From positions 1 to 10,584 of the forward strand of contig JAKAMD010000089.1 of the NCBI GenBank assembly GCA_021823875.1: a stretch of 10,584 nucleotides of DNA, written 5' to 3'. Source of the DNA: Pseudomonadota bacterium (GTDB taxonomy: Bacteria; Pseudomonadota; Alphaproteobacteria; Rhizobiales; Xanthobacteraceae). Shown here piece by piece: positions 5,954-10,584 of the stretch; within the stretch, counting starts at the first letter, position 1; each line of letters begins with the position of its first letter. A program made the position numbers and the translations under genes. The notes under the pieces were generated by a model that saw only the letters and a program-made list of their open reading frames with translations, searched no databases and was not told the DNA's origin.

Positions 5954-7387
5954 ATGGCCGTGGCCGAATTTGCCGCCAGTACCACCAGCCAGGACAGGCG
6001 CCGCGACCCGGCCGCCGTCGAGAAGGTCATCACGCAGCTTGCCGCCGTGTTCGGCAACCGCCTGGTGACCTCGCTCGCAGTGCGCGAGCAGCACGGCAAT
6101 ACACTCACCTGGGTCCCCAACCAGCCGCCCGATGCGGTGGTCTTCCCCCACAGCACCGAGGAAGTGCAGCGGATCGTGCGCCTCTGCGCCGCCCATGACG
6201 TGCCGATCATTCCCTTCGGGGTTGGCACCTCGCTCGAGGGTCATGTCAACGCGCCGTTCGGCGGCATCACCCTCGATTTTCGCGACATGAATAAGCTGCT
6301 CACGGTGCACGCCGAGGATCTCGACTGCGTGGTGCAGCCCGGCATCACCCGCAAGGCGCTGAATGAGCAACTGCGCGATACCGGACTGTTCTTTCCGATC
6401 GACCCCGGCGCCGACGCCACTCTGGGCGGCATGGCGGCGACGCGCTGCTCGGGCACCAATGCGGTGCGCTACGGCACCATGAAGGACGTGGTGCTGACGA
6501 TGAAGACGGTGCTGGCGAACGGGGAGGTGATCGACACCGCCCGCCGCGCCAAGAAGAGCGCGGCCGGCTACGACCTCACCCGCCTGATGATCGGTTCGGA
6601 AGGAACGCTCGGCATCATCACCGAGCTGACGCTCAAGCTGTTCGGCATCCCGGAAGCGGTCGCCAGCGGCGTCTGTCCGTTCCCTTCGGTCGATGCCGCC
6701 TGCAAGGCGACCATTCTGACCATCCAATCCGGCATTCCGGTCGCGCGCATCGAATTGCTCGATGCTTTGCAAATCAAGGCGAGCAACAATTATTCCAAGC
6801 TCACGCTGCCGGAGGTGCCGACGCTGTTCGTCGAATTCCACGGCAGCGATGCCGGTGTTGCCGAGCAGTCGGAGCGTTTCGGCGAGATCGTCGCCGATCT
6901 CGGCGGCGGTCCATTCGACTGGGCCACCAAGCCTGAGGACCGCAGCCGGCTCTGGCAGGCACGCCACGACGGCTACTGGGCAGGCCGCAGCCTGCGGCCG
7001 GGCGCTTCAGCTTTTGCCACCGACGTGTGCGTGCCAATTTCGCGGCTGGCCGAATGCGTCACCGCCACCCAGGCCGCCATCGCCGAGTTGAAGCTGGTGG
7101 CGCCGATCCTCGGTCATGTCGGCGACGGCAATTTCCACCTGAGCCTCCTGGTCGACATGACCGATGCCGACGAGGTCAGACGCGCCGGCATTCTGATGGA
7201 GCGGCTGGTGGAACTGGCGCTGTCCATGGACGGTACCTGCACCGGTGAGCACGGCGTGGGCCAGGGCAAGATGAAATATCTCAAGGCCGAGCACGGGGCT
7301 GCCGCATTGGCGGCGATGGCCGCGATCAAACGCGCGCTCGACCCGCAGAATATCTTCAACCCCGGCAAGATCGTCCCGCTGTCATGA
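5954..7387 (+). CDS. FAD-linked D-2-hydroxyacid oxidoreductase (D-lactate dehydrogenase/GlcD-like)
   Basis: A 477-residue flavoenzyme that oxidises a D-2-hydroxyacid (D-lactate, glycolate or D-2-hydroxyglutarate type) to the 2-keto acid and passes electrons to a quinone or cytochrome. The ATG at 5954 is preferred over the TTG two codons earlier because AGAGGA lies 7 bases upstream. The PCMH FAD-binding domain occupies about residues 45-225: pyrophosphate loop IIPFGVGTSLEGHVN, GMAATRCSGTNAVRYG and GYDLTRLMIGSEGTLGIITE. The C-terminal FAD_oxidase_C domain carries GHVGDGNFH (387-395) and GEHGVGQGKMKYL (from 431), whose histidines bind metal and substrate in this family, and ends normally in NIFNPGKIVPLS. 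No signal peptide or separate GlcE/GlcF gene is visible, which favours a one-subunit Dld (cytochrome) type over the GlcDEF complex. It lies downstream of the peptide terminator and has its own start region. The exact substrate is not determined. Confidence 0.92.
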   Translation: MAVAEFAASTTSQDRRRDPAAVEKVITQLAAVFGNRLVTSLAVREQHGNTLTWVPNQPPDAVVFPHSTEEVQRIVRLCAAHDVPIIPFGVGTSLEGHVNAPFGGITLDFRDMNKLLTVHAEDLDCVVQPGITRKALNEQLRDTGLFFPIDPGADATLGGMAATRCSGTNAVRYGTMKDVVLTMKTVLANGEVIDTARRAKKSAAGYDLTRLMIGSEGTLGIITELTLKLFGIPEAVASGVCPFPSVDAACKATILTIQSGIPVARIELLDALQIKASNNYSKLTLPEVPTLFVEFHGSDAGVAEQSERFGEIVADLGGGPFDWATKPEDRSRLWQARHDGYWAGRSLRPGASAFATDVCVPISRLAECVTATQAAIAELKLVAPILGHVGDGNFHLSLLVDMTDADEVRRAGILMERLVELALSMDGTCTGEHGVGQGKMKYLKAEHGAAALAAMAAIKRALDPQNIFNPGKIVPLS

Positions 7388-7441
7388 TCGCCGGTCGGGA
7401 CCCGCCGCGGTGGCCTGGAATGGATCGCTGACCGACATAGA

Positions 7442-7463
7442 TTTGCCGCCAAAGATCGGCAAA
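7442..7463. other. Small inverted repeat between the FAD oxidase and asmA genes
   Basis: TTTGCCG (7442-7448) pairs with CGGCAAA (7457-7463) across an eight-base loop, 55 bases after the oxidase stop. The tail AATTG is not a convincing T-run. It may be a weak terminator or an operator-like palindrome. The rest of the 145-base gap holds only the asmA ribosome site. Confidence 0.3.
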
Positions 7464-7532
7464 ATTGTCGTAGATTTCAGGACATTGGGTGCGGGCGTGG
7501 GCCGGCGATGAACCGGCACGGGAGTTCGACTG

Positions 7533-10500
7533 TTGCAGACGACCCTGCTGGCGGTGGCAATCGCGATCATTCTGGCGCTGGTGGCGGCGCTGGTCGGTCC
7601 GCTGCTGGTCGATTGGGGCACCTATCGCACGCTGTTCGAGACCGAGGCGAGCCGCCTGATCGGCCTCGACGTGCATGTGAAGGGTGCGATTGACGCCCGG
7701 CTGCTGCCCTCGCCGCGGCTGACCTTGCACGATGTGGAGATCGGCGAGGCCGGCGCCGCCAATGTGCGCGCCAAGGAGCTCAATATCGAATTCGCGCTCG
7801 GACCGCTGATGCGCGGCGAGTGGCAGGCGGACGATCTTTACCTGGCCGCGCCCCAGTTCGCGCTCACGCTTGACGCCTCCGGCCACCTGCGCACACCCAA
7901 GCTTGCGATCAAGTTCAACCCCGACGCGGTGAGCGTGGACCGGCTGCATTTCGACGGCGGCACGGTGACGCTGAAGGATGCCGCCAACGGCGCCGCCGTG
8001 ACGCTTGACCATGTCGCTTTCGACGGGCGGGCCGGTTCGCTGCTCGGGCCTTTTGATGGCGAAGGCTCGGCCACGATCGGCAAGGAATTCTATTCCGTGC
8101 GGCTCGCCGCCGGCCGTTACAGCGAAGCGAACGGACTCAAACTCAATCTCGCGGTGCAGCCGCGCGATCATCCGGTGAACCTGCGGGCCGACGGCACGCT
8201 CAAGCTTGCCGGCAGCAAGCCGCGTTTCGACGGCAGTCTGGTCCTGCAGCGGCCGGTCGGTCTCGCGCGCGCGGCCGGGGCGGTGAGCGAGCCTTGGGAG
8301 GCGCGCGGGCGTGTCGAGGCGAGCGCGGCCTCGGCGCTGATGAAGAATTTCGAATTCCGTTACGGCTCGCCCGAGCAGGGCCTCAAGCTTGCCGGCGTGG
8401 TCGCATTCACTTTCGGCAAGAGGCCGCATCTCAAGGCCGAGTTGACCGGAGCCCAGGTTGATCTCGATCGCGCGCTGGGTGGCCAGGATGGCGCCTCGCT
8501 TGGCGGTGCGTTGCGCCAGCTGGCCGGCGTGGTGGCGAAAGCCTTCCGGCCGCAAGTGCCGATCCAGATCGGCATCGGCATCGACCAGGTTACGCTTGGC
8601 GGCGGCGCGCTCCAGGATGTACGCGGCGACATCGCCGCCGATGCCGGCGGCTGGAATCTGAACCGGCTGGAGTTCCGCGCACCCGGTTTCACCCAGGCGA
8701 CGCTGAGCGGGCAGCTCAGCATCAACGATCACGAAGTCAGTTTCCACGGTCCCGCCGTCATCGACGCCAACGATCCGAAGGTGCTGGCGGCTTGGTTGGA
8801 GGGGCGTTCGCCGCCGCAACAGGGCGAGCTGCGCCCCTTGCATCTGCAAGGGAATGTGACGCTCGGCAGCAAACGGATCGCGGTTGACGATCTCACCGCC
8901 GGTTTTGCGCGTAAAACCATCCAGGGGCATTTCGCCTATAGCTTCGCGTTGCCCGGCCATCCGTCGAAGTTCGATGCTGTGCTCAACGCGCCCGAGCTCG
9001 ATCTCGACCTAGCGCTCGGCTTCGGCGAGGCGATGCTCGCCGGCTCCACCCTCGCCCGTCCGCATGACATGGCCATCACCGCCGATATCGGACGCGCAAC
9101 GATCGCCGGTATCGAGGGGCACGACATCAGCGCGCGCGTGAAGGTCGATGCCGACCGCTGGCAGATCGACCGGCTTTCGGTTGCCGATCTGGGCGGCGCG
9201 GCTTTCTCGGCCAAGGGCGGCCTGTTACTCGCCGGCAAGTCACCGCAAGGCAGTATCACGGTCGATTTCGATGCGCCCGCCATGACGCCGATGATGGCGC
9301 TGCTGCAGCGGTTTGCGCCGAAGACCGCGCAGGCGCTGACGGCGCGAGCCGGCGCCATGGCGCCGGCCAAGCTGCATGCGCAACTCGCGCTCGGCGGCAA
9401 CCTGCCGGACGGCGAGGCCAGATTCGGCATCGACGGCAATCTCGGAACGGTGCGCGTCGTGCTCGCCGGGCAGGGCGACATCGATGCCAAGGCGTTGCGC
9501 GTGGGCGACGTGCGCCTCACCGGCCAACTCAAAGCCGATGACGGCAAGGCCCTGATCACTTTGCTGGGGCTCGATCCCGTTGTGACGGTCGGCAAAGGCC
9601 CGGGCCAGCTGGCGCTCAATGCCAGGGGGCCGGCGCGCGGCAATTTGCGCATCGACGGCAAGCTCACCGCCGACGGGCTTGCGGCCAGCGTCGAGGGCCG
9701 CGTGCGGCCCTTCACCGATAATCCAACATTGACCGTGCGTACCGACATCACACAGGCGAACGCCGCGCCCTTGCGCGGCGTGGGTGGCAGCCGCGCGCCC
9801 TTGCCGGTCAGTTTCGCGGGTCGCCTGGCGCTTTCCAGCAAGGATCTCAAGCTGAGCGACGTCAATGCCAGCATCGCCGGCACGCCACTGCGCGGCCGTC
9901 TCGCCATGACACTTGGCCCGGTGCATCGCGTCAGCGGAGAGATCGAAGCGGATGCGGTCGCCGCGCCAAGTCTGATCGCGGCGGCGATCGGCATGCCGGC
10001 GCCGGCCGACAGTCATGGCGGTGCCTGGACCTGGTCGGAAAGTCCCTTCGGCGATGGCGTCTTCGGCAATTTCGATGGCGAAGTTTCGCTGAAGCTGCGC
10101 CAAGCCGAACTGCTGCCGTACCTGACCGCGCGCGAGTTCCGCGCCGACTTGCAGCTGGGCAAGAACGAACTGACGCTCGACGACATGGCCGGCGTCGTGG
10201 CGGGCGGGCGGCTTTCCGGCTCGCTGTCGTTCAAGTCCGGCGACGACGGTTTGGCGGCGCACGGCAAGATCGCATTGACCGGCGCCGATGCCGCCAGGCT
10301 TTTGCGCGCGCCGGCGCGGCCACCGGTCAGCGGCGCGCTCGATTTGGCGCTCGACGTGCAGGGCACGGGCTTGAGCCCGGTCGCTCTGATCGGTTCGCTG
10401 CATGGCGCGGGCACGATCGCGCTTACCGATGCCGAGTTCGCCGGTCTCGATCCACGTGCTTTCGATACGGTCACCAATGCGGTCGACCAGGGGCTGCCCA

Positions 10501-10584
10501 TGGATGCCGCGCGCATTTCCGATGTCGTGCGCAAGGCGCTCGATAGCGGCCAGCTTTCCATCCGCCGCGCGCACAGCAAGAGAT
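7533..10584 (+). CDS. AsmA-family protein, N-terminal ~1017 residues (runs off the window)
   Basis: Large envelope protein of the AsmA group (relatives of TamB, YhdP and YdbH), thought to sit in the inner membrane with a long beta-rich periplasmic part involved in outer-membrane assembly or lipid transfer. The N-terminus (QTTLLAVAIAIILALVAALV) is a single membrane anchor, followed by DWGTYRTLFETEASRLIGLDVHVKG and the AsmA hallmark of repeated beta-strand units (RLLPSPRLTLHDVEIGE and many later repeats). The start is TTG at 7533: an in-frame TGA at 7509-7511 precedes it, no ATG fits, and GGGAG lies 8 bases upstream. The frame is open to the window end, where AsmA C-terminal-type sequence (ALDVQGTGLSPVALIGSLHGAGTIALTDAEFAGLD) appears, so the protein is probably a little over 1,000 residues. 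Long minus-strand frames opposite it look like high-GC shadows. Family is well supported; exact role is not known. Confidence 0.88.
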   Translation, partial: MQTTLLAVAIAIILALVAALVGPLLVDWGTYRTLFETEASRLIGLDVHVKGAIDARLLPSPRLTLHDVEIGEAGAANVRAKELNIEFALGPLMRGEWQADDLYLAAPQFALTLDASGHLRTPKLAIKFNPDAVSVDRLHFDGGTVTLKDAANGAAVTLDHVAFDGRAGSLLGPFDGEGSATIGKEFYSVRLAAGRYSEANGLKLNLAVQPRDHPVNLRADGTLKLAGSKPRFDGSLVLQRPVGLARAAGAVSEPWEARGRVEASAASALMKNFEFRYGSPEQGLKLAGVVAFTFGKRPHLKAELTGAQVDLDRALGGQDGASLGGALRQLAGVVAKAFRPQVPIQIGIGIDQVTLGGGALQDVRGDIAADAGGWNLNRLEFRAPGFTQATLSGQLSINDHEVSFHGPAVIDANDPKVLAAWLEGRSPPQQGELRPLHLQGNVTLGSKRIAVDDLTAGFARKTIQGHFAYSFALPGHPSKFDAVLNAPELDLDLALGFGEAMLAGSTLARPHDMAITADIGRATIAGIEGHDISARVKVDADRWQIDRLSVADLGGAAFSAKGGLLLAGKSPQGSITVDFDAPAMTPMMALLQRFAPKTAQALTARAGAMAPAKLHAQLALGGNLPDGEARFGIDGNLGTVRVVLAGQGDIDAKALRVGDVRLTGQLKADDGKALITLLGLDPVVTVGKGPGQLALNARGPARGNLRIDGKLTADGLAASVEGRVRPFTDNPTLTVRTDITQANAAPLRGVGGSRAPLPVSFAGRLALSSKDLKLSDVNASIAGTPLRGRLAMTLGPVHRVSGEIEADAVAAPSLIAAAIGMPAPADSHGGAWTWSESPFGDGVFGNFDGEVSLKLRQAELLPYLTAREFRADLQLGKNELTLDDMAGVVAGGRLSGSLSFKSGDDGLAAHGKIALTGADAARLLRAPARPPVSGALDLALDVQGTGLSPVALIGSLHGAGTIALTDAEFAGLDPRAFDTVTNAVDQGLPMDAARISDVVRKALDSGQLSIRRAHSKR

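Noticed and set aside
5840..6967. Minus-strand open frame of 375 codons
   Set aside because: It is antisense to the FAD oxidase and shows only His/Arg/Gly-rich sequence with no domain.
7384..7431. 15-codon ORF whose ATG overlaps the FAD oxidase stop (ATGA)
   Set aside because: It is very short, with no ribosome site of its own and nothing recognisable; ATGA overlaps are common by chance.
7356..8960. Minus-strand open frame of 534 codons opposite asmA (and similar ones at 8936-9994 and 9240-10574)
   Set aside because: They are antisense to the AsmA protein, which has a membrane anchor and family-typical beta repeats; the opposite frames are composition artefacts.

Overview
The window is GC-rich, densely coding chromosomal DNA that looks alphaproteobacterial, most likely from the Rhizobiales/Hyphomicrobiales (Bradyrhizobium/Rhodopseudomonas/Pseudolabrys-like). 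This rests on three things. Two palindromic repeats match types I remember from those genomes (not searched). A perfect CtrA-type box is present. The proteins (PcrA/UvrD with the NICCVGDDDQSIYGWRGAE segment, an AsmA protein with QTTLLAVAIAIILALVAALV at its N-terminus) resemble those of that order. I see no rRNA, tRNA, insertion sequence, phage gene or CRISPR array.

Layout. Minus strand, from right to left: a D-2-hydroxyacid dehydrogenase (4554-5513), then a 4HBT hotdog thioesterase (3957-4466), probably one transcript, with a Rhizobiales palindromic repeat between them that supplies the dehydrogenase stop codon. Next is an unusual secreted five-heme cytochrome c (1670-3745). Last comes the N-terminal 439 residues of a UvrD/PcrA helicase (1-1317) whose C-terminus lies outside the window. 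Plus strand: a 44-residue membrane peptide gene (5721-5855) with an ideal Shine-Dalgarno, a CtrA box upstream and a hairpin terminator downstream; a Dld/GlcD-type FAD-linked D-2-hydroxyacid oxidase (5954-7387); and a large AsmA-family protein (7533 to beyond 10584).

How the genes may work together. The NAD-dependent D-2-hydroxyacid dehydrogenase and the FAD D-2-hydroxyacid oxidase are arranged divergently on either side of the small peptide gene and act on the same class of compounds, so a shared 2-hydroxy/2-keto acid metabolism is plausible but not proven. The cytochrome is an electron-transfer protein. Its first three heme domains resemble the cytochrome subunit of membrane alcohol/gluconate dehydrogenases. 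Its last two resemble thiosulfate dehydrogenase TsdA, including a candidate axial cysteine. No dehydrogenase catalytic subunit lies next to it.

The strongest unusual signals are: (i) an in-frame block of about 70 residues made of intergenic-type palindromic and tandem repeats, inside the helicase between motifs II and III; (ii) the triheme plus TsdA-like diheme fusion; (iii) the small membrane peptide with a CtrA box; and (iv) a repeat element that provides one gene's stop codon and may start a leader peptide for the next. I saw no defence system or other large undescribed gene cluster.
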